Assembly (NCBI GenBank): GCA_949710005.1
Contig: OX453285.1
Location: 23,171,502-23,235,501 of the forward strand
Origin: Ricordea florida
Taxonomy: Eukaryota; Cnidaria; Anthozoa; Corallimorpharia; Ricordeidae
Length of the DNA stretch: 64,000 bases
Direction: 5' to 3'
Shown here one piece after another: positions 38,463 to 50,100 of this stretch. The position numbers were made by a program, and so were the translations under genes. The stretch's first letter is position 1. Each line of letters begins with the position of its first letter. Under the pieces are notes generated by a model. That model was not told where the DNA came from. It made no database searches and worked only from the letters and a program-made list of their open reading frames with translations.

Positions 38463-40547
38463 CAGTGGTACAACGGACGCAATGGCAGAGGTCTGGGCTC
38501 GAAAGCTTTTAAAGATCATTATATTTTGTTTTACACACAGTGTTGCACTCAAGGAAATTCGGCGTAAGACTTATGGCCAGGACGAGATCCAGAAAATACC
38601 TAGAGAGAGCAGGGTAAAAATTGCCTTGAGAGGTAGCGCAAACTCCCCCTATTCCAGCCACAAGTAATTAGAGTTGAGGAAATCAAGAATGAAGACAAGT
38701 GCTTAGACTTTATTACAGATGATGAAAATGACTAGCCTTCGCTCTTCCTTTTGTTTAAAGGGTCATAAAACTTTAAAATATGCCTGAGACTGCTTTCCGT
38801 TAGCAGCCATTCAATTCGCTGGTGCTCAGGGCAGCATGGGAATTTTCTTCTCGAGCCTTAGCCGTAGTTTCCTCCTAGTGCCACGTGGTATCACGAGACC
38901 GACGTGCCAGGCAACAAGAAGGCACCTTTCCTGATTGGGTGCAAACTGATATGACGAAGTCGTGCTTTCCGTTTCCAAACATCAGTGAATATATCGTACT
39001 CATCCCATGACTCGTAGTCGCTTTGCCATGCAACCTTTTTTGGATGTCACGCGATGGCAGTGAAGGAGCCCCAAAGTGGAGAAGACATCAATTTGCTCCA
39101 AGCAGCTTCAAAAGCGTTTAAGTGAGCAAAAACGCTATATAAAAGAGTAGCAGATTTTTCTTGAATCCATATACAGACAAGATTAAAAAAATCATTTTTT
39201 TTTCAATATAGGGTCTATGGAGCACGATTTGTCGACGAAATCGCTTTCACAGCCGATAGAATCATTCTTTCTATCATTGTTTTCAAGACCTAGCTTTTCA
39301 TATAAAAATGTGTGTAGTTATAGCCTGCAATCTCCGCATTCTTTCCATTAAGATCGAAGGTGCGTAGCGCTAGCACTGGAACGCTATAGCTACCACCACC
39401 CTTATCATTTCGTCATCATCGTCGTTGTCGTCATCAACGACGTCATCGTCAACGGAATTACCAACGTCAATGGCGTTATCATCATTATCAATATGGTTAT
39501 TATAATTTTGGAATTGTTTACAATTTAATGCTACTCCCCATTTCCGCGAAGATTTTAAAGCCTCAGGGTTCTTCAGACATATATGGTCAAATCTGGCTTG
39601 CCTGGATATTTTTGTACAAAGTGTTAATATTTTTATACTTACTTTCTCAAACTCATCAACAGTGCATAAAGGAATACAAAGGCAATTAAAAACCGTGACG
39701 TGTTTGGAGATCTGATGAAACACGGCTCGTTTGCATCGTTTTTTTTTTCTTTCTCCTTCTAAATAAATAAATAATTTCGTTCGAATTTTGTCAAAATATT
39801 CCGCTGCGCGTCGTATTTTCAAATATCTGCTCGAGGTTTAAACACTGTATCTCATGTTTGATACATTACGTCAAAATAAAGTCTATGGAATGTTATGAGA
39901 CAGGCCTTATTGTGGTCCCTTAGAGGCAGATGGTCTTGCGCGGCCCATCTGAAAAAGCTCCGGCAAGTAGCCCAAAACAAGGAAAAATGGCGAGCTTTCA
40001 GAAATTGAAGGACTGATTGTCATCACAGGACGTCAGACACGACTGTTACTTACCTACTTTTTAAAATTAAAATACATCACTTGGGGGGTTCCTCTATACT
40101 ATATTCTTGATGGGCCGTTTTGACAGACCCAGTTATTTTTAGAAACGCCGTTCGCTCGAAACCGATGGTGCTTTCCCCGCAGTTCGGACATGTTACCAAA
40201 AGCAAAATGGCTGCTACGTAGAATTCTCCTTCATATTTCATTTTCTCGTAGCTACCTTTGCACAGGTTATTTCAGTTTACAATTCCATAACGCCATTCAG
40301 CAATCGCGCATGTCATCGCACACTGCAGGGAGGTTAGCAGTCTTCATAAACGGTGGATTGATTTTCAAAACATTTGTTTGTAATAAATCAATCCAAAGTT
40401 GACCAACTCTTTGCAATACTTTTCCAAAGTATGGAAGCTGTAGTGAAGCGAAGTGCGAAAGACAACGTCTTTCGAAAAACAGGTTTGTGAAAACACCCGA
40501 ACCAAAAGGTAATGTGAAAGGGGAACGTTCGATTAAAGGGTGGCGGT
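38463..40547. other. Intergenic region after MFSD4
   Basis: It presumably holds the MFSD4 3' UTR at its start. The longest open frames (for example 39370-39822, with an Asp-rich GAT/GAC repeat tail) show no motif, and I regard them as chance. Confidence 0.4.
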
Positions 40548-40640
40548 GGGCAACCAGCGTAGCACAGTGGTTAGAACACTCGCGTAGAAAACCAGTTACC
40601 CGGGTTCGATGCGCGGGTGGGTCGTGGTTTTAAGGAAGGC
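40548..40640 (+). mobile_element. tRNA-like SINE head
   Basis: gcgtagcacagtggttagaac (box A-like) and gggttcgatgcgcggg (box B-like) occur at tRNA-like spacing. No tRNA fold with a proper acceptor stem is evident. Confidence 0.45.
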
Positions 40641-40659
40641 CGCCGTGACCCGCGAGTGA

Positions 40660-41095
40660 AAAGCGTTTAGACGGCGTTTAGACGGCGTTTAGACAGCGTT
40701 TAAATTGTATTTAGACGTCCAAAGCTGCGGCCGTTGCATTCTCGCCCATTTTATTTACGGCCGTCCGAGTTAACGGCCGTCCCAATTGCGGCCGTCCTAG
40801 TCACGCCCGTCCCAGTCACGTCCGTCCCATTCACGGTTGTCCTATTTACTGCCGTTCCATATACGTGCGTCATATTTATGCCCTTCCCATTCACGGCCGT
40901 CTCATTCACGGTCGTTCCATTCACGCCCGTCCTACTTGAGTCCGTCCCATTTACGTGCGCCTTATTTATGCTCGCCCCATTTATGGCCGTCCCATTCACG
41001 ACCTTCCCATTCACATCCTTCCCATTCACGGTCTTCCTCGTCACGGCCTTCTCAGTCACGCCCGTCTTATTCATCCCCGTCCTATTCAGAGGGCT
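40660..41095. repeat. 13-bp and 15-bp minisatellites
   Basis: ggcgtttagac units (40660-40716) are followed by about 24 units of 15 bp of the form cgtcccattcacggc up to 41095. The 15-bp period keeps frames open and gives spurious VPFTA-type peptides on both strands. Confidence 0.85.
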
Positions 41096-42292
41096 GTAAA
41101 CTGTCTCTTCTACCCCTCCCTCCCACCTTGTTTCGGCGAAAATCTGAAATGTCACTTAGGGAAGCTGGGTATGAGTGATCTTTTTCAACCGAAGTTACGT
41201 GACAGACTTGTTGACCCTCCTCTTTAGCATGAGTTACTCTGGAATTCGATCGTGCGAACTCGCCACTGATTTATAATATTATTATGTCCGACTTGATCTG
41301 CAAAAAAAGCTGCTTCCAAGGTTCTGCCTTGGTCCTCGTGCGGTAGATGAATCAATGGTGGGCAACAGAAGAGCGGACATGCTTTCTTGGATCACAACTT
41401 CAGGTCTACCAAGGTTAGTGCAGAAAACAGATTTAGGTGCATAACTTCAAATTAACAACTGCAGCGTTGTGCAAAATCTATCTGCGTTTTGTCCAGATTG
41501 TTTGTAAATCAGAATTTGTCTGAATTTGTGATCGGCCATTCATTTAGGGAGGTTTATACACTGCACAATGGGTCCATGTGTTGAAGTTCTTGCGTACCCG
41601 TTTAGGCAGAAATCTTCAGCATTAAAGAACCCGAAGTCTGTTAGAAATATTTTAAATCATTTGGCTTTTAGCTCTCCAAAAAGTATAGTTTGCTTTTAGC
41701 AAACCAATTTTGATGCTGCCGCAGATGCTTTTACCGACAAAGAGCAAAGTCCACAGTTCAAATTATCACGAAAGTGCAAACTGAGACAGTTTCGCGTTAC
41801 AAGAGGATAACTCAAATTTTGCTTACATTCTTCGTAAAATTTTAATTAATTAGACACCAGTTTTCAATAGGCCAGGATTAACATAAATGTTCTTGCGAAC
41901 AGAAGTTCTTTTGACCGGCGTAGAGCATTGTGTAATAGTGTGGCACGCGGCAGAGGTTAGGTAACGCTTGCCGACGTCAGGAATACTTACTATTGTGTTC
42001 GTATAGTTTAGGTGCGAACGAAGATTCTACCTTTTCGGAAGATCGCCGCTTGGACAAGGAATTTTTAAGTAAGTGTGGCTATATTTGGAGTGTAAATTTT
42101 TTTATATACACAAACTAAACCAGCCAAAATCGAGTCGAATTTTTTTTGTTCTTGATCTTTGTTCGTATTTTCTGAACTATTACCTGTTATCTCAAACAGG
42201 TTGAAATATTCGACAACTGTCCCTCTAGCTAGAAGATTTTGCGCAGGCTTACTGTAGGAATCCCCTGTCCTTGGAAGCGAACTCCTGAATAA
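41096..42292. other. Intergenic sequence without recognised features
   Basis: I see no gene, RNA or clear repeat here. Confidence 0.4.
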
Positions 42293-42462
42293 TCCTGGTC
42301 CCAGAGGCTTTCTTTTATTCTTTATTGGTAAATTTTGCGACGCGAAGCGAGCCGGTTCTCTCGGTTCGGCGCTTCGACTTTTAGCGCCTCGCGTCAGAAA
42401 TTTCCCATCAAAAATAATAATAATAATAATAATAAAAGAAAGCCTCCGGGACCAGGGTGTGC
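42293..42462. mobile_element. Foldback MITE with an internal (aat)n
   Basis: cctggtcccagaggctttctttta at the left end is inverted at the right end (aaaagaaagcctccgggaccagg), with gcgacgcgaagcg/cgcctcgcgtc inner arms. Confidence 0.6.
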
Positions 42463-43552
42463 ATAAAAAGAGGTAAACGGATATCTACATCATTGGCCCA
42501 TGGCCAATTTCCACTTGTATATACAGGGGAGACTGTTTGACCAGTCACGTCTCAATTCGATTCCAATGATCCCAGTCATTGAGTCAATAAATGTGGTCTT
42601 TGATCGAACAGCAGACAATAATAGGACATTTTGGTGGTAGAACCCTCACACATAAAGTGTAGCTAGACGTGTCGCGAATTCAGACAGACACGCCGAAAAC
42701 TGGAAAATTTTGAAATGTTAGAGAATTTTAATGTATATTACCTATTGCTCAGTTCTTTTCAGATCTTTGTCATCTAGAATGACTAGGAGAAATTACGAAT
42801 TCATCAAGGCAAAATGTTTGCGTGCAAGTCGAACATCGTTAAAATATATAAGCGTTTGTTGTTTCACTTTTACATTTACTTTGCAGGAACCACGTTTGAT
42901 TTCCTTTAAATCACAGGCGGCAGTTACATCCAGGATCAACTCTCTTGTGCACGCATATTTTTTGACTCAAATTTTATATCGTTTTCCACGCGTCGGAATT
43001 TGGGATTCGAGAGTAGTCAAACGCGCGCATTGCTGAAAAATCGAGATCCTTTTATCGCTAAGAGCTTCCAAATTTCTTTGAATAATAATTTTACTCCGCT
43101 AAGTACCGTTTGTGGAGCAATTTTTCCAGGAAACTTTTCCGTTGAATTTTAGTTTCGGACGGCTTCTTTATGTATGAAACCGATAATACAGTACACACCC
43201 CCAAGACGCCCCTTTGTTGACGAAACAGGTCTGTCCAGTTCGGCAAACGGAAATGCAGTACTGGACTGTGGACTTCTCTCCACCCTGGAATCTCTTGCCA
43301 ACATTACGTCTGACTTCTGGGACCCTCCCTACACGTACCTTGTAGGCTAATGCAGCTTCCTTCACTTTGTCAGTTAACATGGCTTGTCTAAATACGACCA
43401 TGTTTGATATACACTTTGGGGATAAATCTCAGTTTTGGAAATACCTGGTAAACTTCTGCTATGGTTTTGAGCCTTTTGGTGAAGTCAGGCTGTTTTTAGA
43501 ATACTTGCAATGGCTTTGAAGATTCTCAGAGTCTATTGGCTCTTGCAAAAGT

Positions 43553-43735
43553 TAGGGTGCGTTCCTTAGCTTTGGCATGATCCTGATCTGGATTTGTCAT
43601 CTTTAAATTACGCAAATCACTGTGCCTTTTAAGTAATCGGTGAATCCTTGTCCAGAGTAGATTTATCGGTTTCTTTGATACTTCATGATCTGAGTGATCT
43701 CAAATCACAAATCCAGATTGGGATCATACCGATGG
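43553..43735. mobile_element. Single-unit copy of the hairpin MITE family
   Basis: The left end gggtgcgttccttagctttgg and the diverged right end aaatccagattgggatcatac enclose one copy of the tgaatcc...tttctttgatac hairpin unit. It is related to 50413-50983. Confidence 0.55.
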
Positions 43736-44162
43736 AAGATACCGGTTGTTTACCTTTTACACGGGAAGACCGGTCAGTGTACTGTTTCGGTAAATGGTAA
43801 CCATTCTTGATTGGAAAAAAAAGGACTACTTCCTCAGGCGTTTCGTTTGTCCCGAAAAATTTCCGGAGGAATGTCCAGGAAATCACTGTTCCATTTACTT
43901 CCCAACCCGAATTCCGGAAACTTTTTGTAAGTAGTAAACCATCACCCTGACACTTCAAGTCCAGTCCAGTTATTTGTAAGCTTTTCCTTGTTGCCGTCCT
44001 GTTTTCCTTATTCGGCAGCGTAGCTCTCTCTGATTGGTTGTTGTATTAGAAAAGCAAGTTCCCATAACAAACTTTCTCGTTGCCGGTTGTACTACATTGC
44101 AGCATTGCATGAAGCGTTTTGCGCGCTGTTAAAGCTAAAATTGTGACGAATTTTAGCAAATT

Positions 44163-47100
44163 ATGCTTTCGGCGTGTCGTTTTCTTCAGGTAGCAGCAAG
44201 AAGAACCGTCCACACGTCTTCAAGCACAATGGGTTCCCTCAGAGTCGCCATTATTGGACAGTCGCAGTTTGGACTTGAGGTATATAGAAATCTTTCCTCG
44301 AAGGGTCACGAAATTGTTGGTGTTTTCACTGTGCCTGACGTTAAGGGGAAGCCAGATATTCTTGCTGCTGGGGCCGAACAGGATGGAGTAAAAGTTTTTA
44401 AATTCCCTCGTTGGAGAACGAAAGGGGAGCCGATACCAGAAGTTGTGGACAAGTACAAAGCTTGTGGCGCAGAATTGAATGTCCTTCCTTTCTGCTCCCA
44501 GTTTATACCAATGAATGTGATCGATTTTCCGAAACATGGTTCTATAATCTATCACCCCTCGCTTCTGCCAAGACACAGAGGTGCTTCAGCTATCAACTGG
44601 TGAGAAATTAAAACTTAAAAAAAGTTTGTGGTCACGCGACAATTTTCGTGTTGTCGTTTTGTACACCATGGTGAAACTTTTCACACGTGGTTTTTGTCTA
44701 GCGCTTCGGCTCGTTTAAATGTTTTTGTTTCTGTGAAACGGTTTGCTGAAATAGAAAAGAAACACAAAAGAATAGAACAACTTCAGAAAGGGAGTTAAAT
44801 TCTTTAGTCGTGCGCTGTAAACACTAAGCCACTATCAAAAGTAAATGCTATGTAATTTAGAGTAGAACTGTCGTTGTACATGAACTCTATGCGACCACTT
44901 TCGCGAAATCCTTGTTTACCACAAAATACACTTTTGTCGCTCATTCGTTGTTCATTTTGCCTTATTCCATGTTACAGCAGTTAAGCCACCTGAGAAACAA
45001 GTCAAACAGGAATTTTTTCAATCTTTCTAGAAAAGATTACGAAATGCTTCTGCGGTGACCATGTAGTTTTGTTTTGAAAAAGTTGGTTTTATTTAATGTA
45101 CAGTGACGGCTTTGAATGCCCAATAATTTTTCGAACGAGAATTGTAATTTTAGTTTCGTTATATTTTCTTGGTACAAGAACGAAACAGCCCGTTATTAAT
45201 TCTCTTTCAATAGCTCCATTTAACCAGGTCTTAATCTCAATTGCTTCTTTGCCAGACAAATACCAGTTGTGATTGACGTAGCTTTATAATTTGACACTGT
45301 TGTCTGATGTTATAGTGCGAGTAATAGTGTTCTACTTTTCTACATTAGAGTTTTGGGCAAGATTTCCGCACAGATCCCTACTTCATTATGCCTGCAGCAG
45401 ATTAATTGTTTAGGATAATGCACATGTAATCATTTCTTGTTATTGCAGAATGAAGCATTATGGCTACAGCATGCATAATGAAGTAGGGACCTGTGCGGAA
45501 ATCATTCCGAGTTTTGTTTGCATTTTTTTTGTATCCTGGCAAAATTCCACGTCAAAGACAGACTTTATATGACAAAATACTTGTGTAAAGATAAAAATAA
45601 AGCAAATGCATGAAGACAAGCTTTAGTTTGTACTGTTTATTTAAGGTGGCTCACATGTATTACATTTTTCTCCTGAAAATGTACTAATTTTAAAATTAGT
45701 AGTTTTGACCAACTGAAGGTGTCCTGTTGGAGTGTTAGGAACAGCAGCTAGTGTAAATTTTTTTAACCTTTTTACAGAGAATTTCATACTGTTGTAAAAT
45801 ACCAAAATAATAAAGTAACCAAGCTCTCAAAAAAGGAAGTGGAAAGTAAAATAGACCATTGAAACCTTTTAACAATAATATTTGTCATTTTGATAATGTT
45901 TTTCCCTATAAACAATAAACAGAAAAATCTGTCAAACAGAGTTTTTGCTAAAAGCAAAACTGTTGCATTTTATCTGTTTATGGTTTTGTCTGTCTGTTTT
46001 CCCCAAAAATTAATTTAAATTAGCCGGGTCACATATATAGGTCTTAAGAAAGTTAGAGTGAAAGTCATCTTTTTACTGCCTCCATTTACAAAAGCATTAG
46101 GTTAAGAAAAGTAATACTAAGTGATAAAAAGGGTTCACTTTTTGTCACATACAGTACTATGTTTCTTGCACAGCCCCTGTATCTGAACAGCAGGGCAAAA
46201 GCTACCAGAAAGCCTTAAATCTTTCATGCATGTTCTATTCTAGGACCTTGATGGAAGGAGACAAACAAGCTGGTTTCAGTATATTCTGGGCAGATGATGG
46301 TCTAGATACTGGCCCAATTCTTCTTCAGAAAAGTGTGGAAGTGGATCCTAATGACACTGTTGACTCACTATACAATCGCTTCCTTTATCCTGAGGGAATT
46401 AAAGGAATGGTATGTTCTGTCCTTAACTTTTTGCTCAACCCTTTCACTCCCAAGGGGTCTCCATTTGATGAGTAAAATTGTCTGGTGTTAGAGTAAAATC
46501 TATTAAGTCACTCTTGGGAGTGCAAGGGTTAAGGGAGATATTTTTTAAAGTGTATACTTGACTTGTGAAGAAACTCTTGTTTGTGGAGTATGATCGATAG
46601 TTTAGGTGTAGAAAGTCCTGAAAATAACTGTTGTTGATGGCATTGGTAAGACTCTGATAGTGACTTCCACTTATTTAGAAGTTTTTTTCCATTATCTTAC
46701 AAGGAAATATATACAGTGTTTCTAAAATTTCATACTGGAAGCCGACTTCTCTTTCCCTACTGTTACATGCATTTAATAGCCCTTTGTTGAAGCCCTTTGT
46801 CATATGCTCCGACGAAGGGCAAACGCTCTAAATGCCAGCACCTTCCCTTTTACCGTATGGTGGTATTAAATAGATTTAGGCAAACCTAAAAGCGGAGCTC
46901 CTCACACAGTCCCTCCAAAAATGCTTGAAAACTTGTAGGAAGAAAATTTTTCCTCCAAAACCGCTATGAATAATCCGTTTCTTCAGCAAAGCATTGTAGA
47001 CTGCTGTAGACTGCTGGTTGTAGGTTGTGTAGCAGTGGCAAGCCGCGAAAAGCGCGCGAAAGCAAAGCCTCGTTTCGGTTTAAGACCTTCTAAATATCCC

Positions 47101-50100
47101 GGATGACTATGGCCGCCATGTTGGGGCAACGTCGTCATCGTCGCTAGGCGCACGCGCCTGCAAACCATGCCGCTAGCCACGATGACCATGAAAACTCAAA
47201 CGCATGGTTTTCTCAATTTCTATCCTCGCACGGTAGTTATGGGGCTTCGCTCTGCGGCTCTTTGAGCCACTGTGGAGCTCCGCTATAACTTACTTTATCA
47301 ATTTGTGTGATTATCCCAATTTCTTGTACTTCATTAGGCCACCCAAACCAATTTTCACATAAATTATCCAATCACTATCAAGTATCTTAATAAACAATAG
47401 AATCTTTACAGATGTTTTATATTTCGCTTAAATTGCATGTAATTATTTTGCTCCATAGCTGTACAAAACATCAAAATTGAAAAAAAAATCATCTTAGTTG
47501 GCATAGAAACTTTACACAAATCTGTTGTTCAGCATCAAAAACAGACATTTAAAATTTGTCTGAAAATCTATTTGTGTGTCCTTGGTTCAAGAAGTAGCAC
47601 TGTAATGACAATAATGAACAATTACTGTTTTTAAGGTTGAAGCTGTTGAGCTTATTGGTGATGGTAAAGCACCAAAAATACCTCAACCAGAAGAGGGAGC
47701 AACATATGACAAAATCTGGAAGAAGAAAGAAGTTGCGAAGGTTTGTATTAAATTTATTAAAGGCTAAATAGATATTTTTAATGACATCTTTTTCAAAGAT
47801 TTACATTTCAAAATTTAAGCTTTACATAGTAGGAGATACTGGGATAATATTTTAATGGAAATTATGTGCTTCAATTTTTTCCTTGATTTTCCTTTGTTGT
47901 TTCATGTGGTTTAGTATGACCATTTGATTATTTATAAGCCAATAAAAGAAAAAATTAAACCTGAATTGTCAAAATGAACAAAGTACATGTATAATTATGA
48001 TTGAACTATATATAATATTTTTTCACACCTATTTATGCTTACATGATTTTAACCCATTCACTCCTGGGACTTTAAAGCGAGACAACCCCCCAATTCCCTG
48101 GCAGTTTTGGCCTAAAAATTTGCATTTGCGAACACGTGAAGTAAACCATATGCGCAGTAAACCCAGAGACAAGATCAAGTTTTCAAACAAACTCCCTTTT
48201 GAAGTGGAATAAATAAGCGACTAGAAAATGTAAAATAAATGCTGTTTAACCAAAGGAATTGATACAAATGGTCAACAGGACTATGGAAATCGAATAATTT
48301 TCTTTACCGCGCGACAAAGGCACAAAAATAAATATTTCACAGGTCGCACAAAACACATGAGAAAACAATGATCAAAGCCAAAATGGGCAAAAACACGATT
48401 TCTAAATACTGTTCCTTAGTTTAGCTAAAGTTTATTGAAGTTTTCTTTCAGATAAATCCGGTTACAAAGAGAGGCACATCAATAATTTCAACGTAAACAA
48501 GCCGCAAGCGCTTCGCATCAATAAACATGATAAAGGAAATACAGTATTGTGCAAAAGTAATGCAAACGAAATTCGTAGAAGGTCGTCCTTTGTTCTCGCG
48601 AATTTTCCACGAAAAAGCCTCGAATTTTCTTAAGATGTTTCGTAGCGTTCTAAGCGAAAAATTCACGATCTTTCTCAAAAATTCCAGGTAGCGAAATTCG
48701 AAGTAGTGAAATTTTGAGGTAACCAAACGAAAATTTGAGATAGCGAAATTCAAAGCAACGAATTTGCGTGACATGAGCCGCTGTGAACGGCATCGCTGAA
48801 CAAGCGTATGTAAATAAACTAAACTGATATCGAAAATCAATGAAACGACAGAAAACAAGACATCTTCGGACATCTTACTTTGTAAACTGAATTCTTGCCT
48901 CAAAAGGAAAAAGCTTATTTCAAGCATTTTCTGCTTCCTTCTCCGTTTGCCTCTAAAGATAGCTTGGTGCGTCTTCCAGAACGTGGTAGATTTGCCACAG
49001 AGCCGGTGAGTCGAAGCCTTTTGATAATTTTAGTTACACTGGCGAAGCTGACAAATAACCGTTCCCCTTTTAACAATTTAAATATCTCGGCTGGGTGGAA
49101 ACCTTGCTTGTCAAGAAGCTCAATTCGTGTTCGCGTGTAATTGGTAACTTTTGGCATGATTACTACAAGAGAGTTTCAACAGGAATGATTGTGGAATGCG
49201 TGCCAGCACTATTGAACGCAAGTGGTTGCTATGGTGATACAAGAACATGGCGTGTGGCCTTTGTGGCCTCTAAACATGAGCCAAAATACGACAGACAAAT
49301 AATTGTGTAAGGGCTTCGATGCTTTTAACGTGAACTTAACAGTATCAGGAACCTTTGAAGTATATCCGGGTAAGTCTTGTAGAAGTGTTATGAAAACGGT
49401 CGAGCGTTGGTGGTAAAGCTTACGCATTGTACGGGTGGGCAAACAAATGAAATGACAGCAAAAAAAATCATCGCAGCAAATTCGAACTTGGCAAATTATC
49501 GTGCAGAAAATGCTCGGGAATGTTCAAGCAGAGAGAAATGAAGAATGAAATTTCGCGCAAGTGTTCGAAGTCATTTATCGAACATAGTGAATTTTCGCTC
49601 GAAAATTCGAAGTCAATTTTCGTTCCGCACGAATTATCGTTTGGAAATTCGTGTAGTTGGAAACAATAGGCGTAGCGAATTATCGTGACTTTTCATCTAA
49701 AATTCGCTTCCATCAAAAATTCGATAATTTTTCGTCGAAAAGCCAGGAAAAACTGCGAATTTCGGGGAAAGACGTTTGCATTACTTTTGCACAATACTGT
49801 ATAAACTCTGTACATCACATAAAAGACACACAAATTGAAAGAACTGTAGCCAAAAATCTGGCAAAAGGAAAACCCAAATGCGTTAGCCACACGCAAATCG
49901 AATTATCTCATCAAATGAAATTAACCACAGCAAAAAGGTCAAAAAGGTCAAGCAAACAACAATCATTTTCAAAAAATAAATACTCTCCGAACCCATTAAA
50001 GCTGTCTTCCCTTTCTGAGTCCCCAAAAATTGACGCGACCTCGGGGTCAATTTCAGAAGAAGCCGCCATTGTTTTCGCAAAACGTGTGGCTTGCGCTCAT

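Noticed and set aside
38359..38667. 102-codon frame after the MFSD4 end
   Set aside because: It overlaps the last MFSD4 exon in another frame; the exon frame joins the upstream exon in phase and stops at 38462.
39370..39822. 150-codon frame with an Asp-rich tail
   Set aside because: No recognisable domain; the tail comes from a GTCATC-type simple repeat. Probably chance.
40734..41155. VPFTA-type and VNGT-type repeat proteins
   Set aside because: Produced by a 15-bp minisatellite; both strands are open in step with the repeat.
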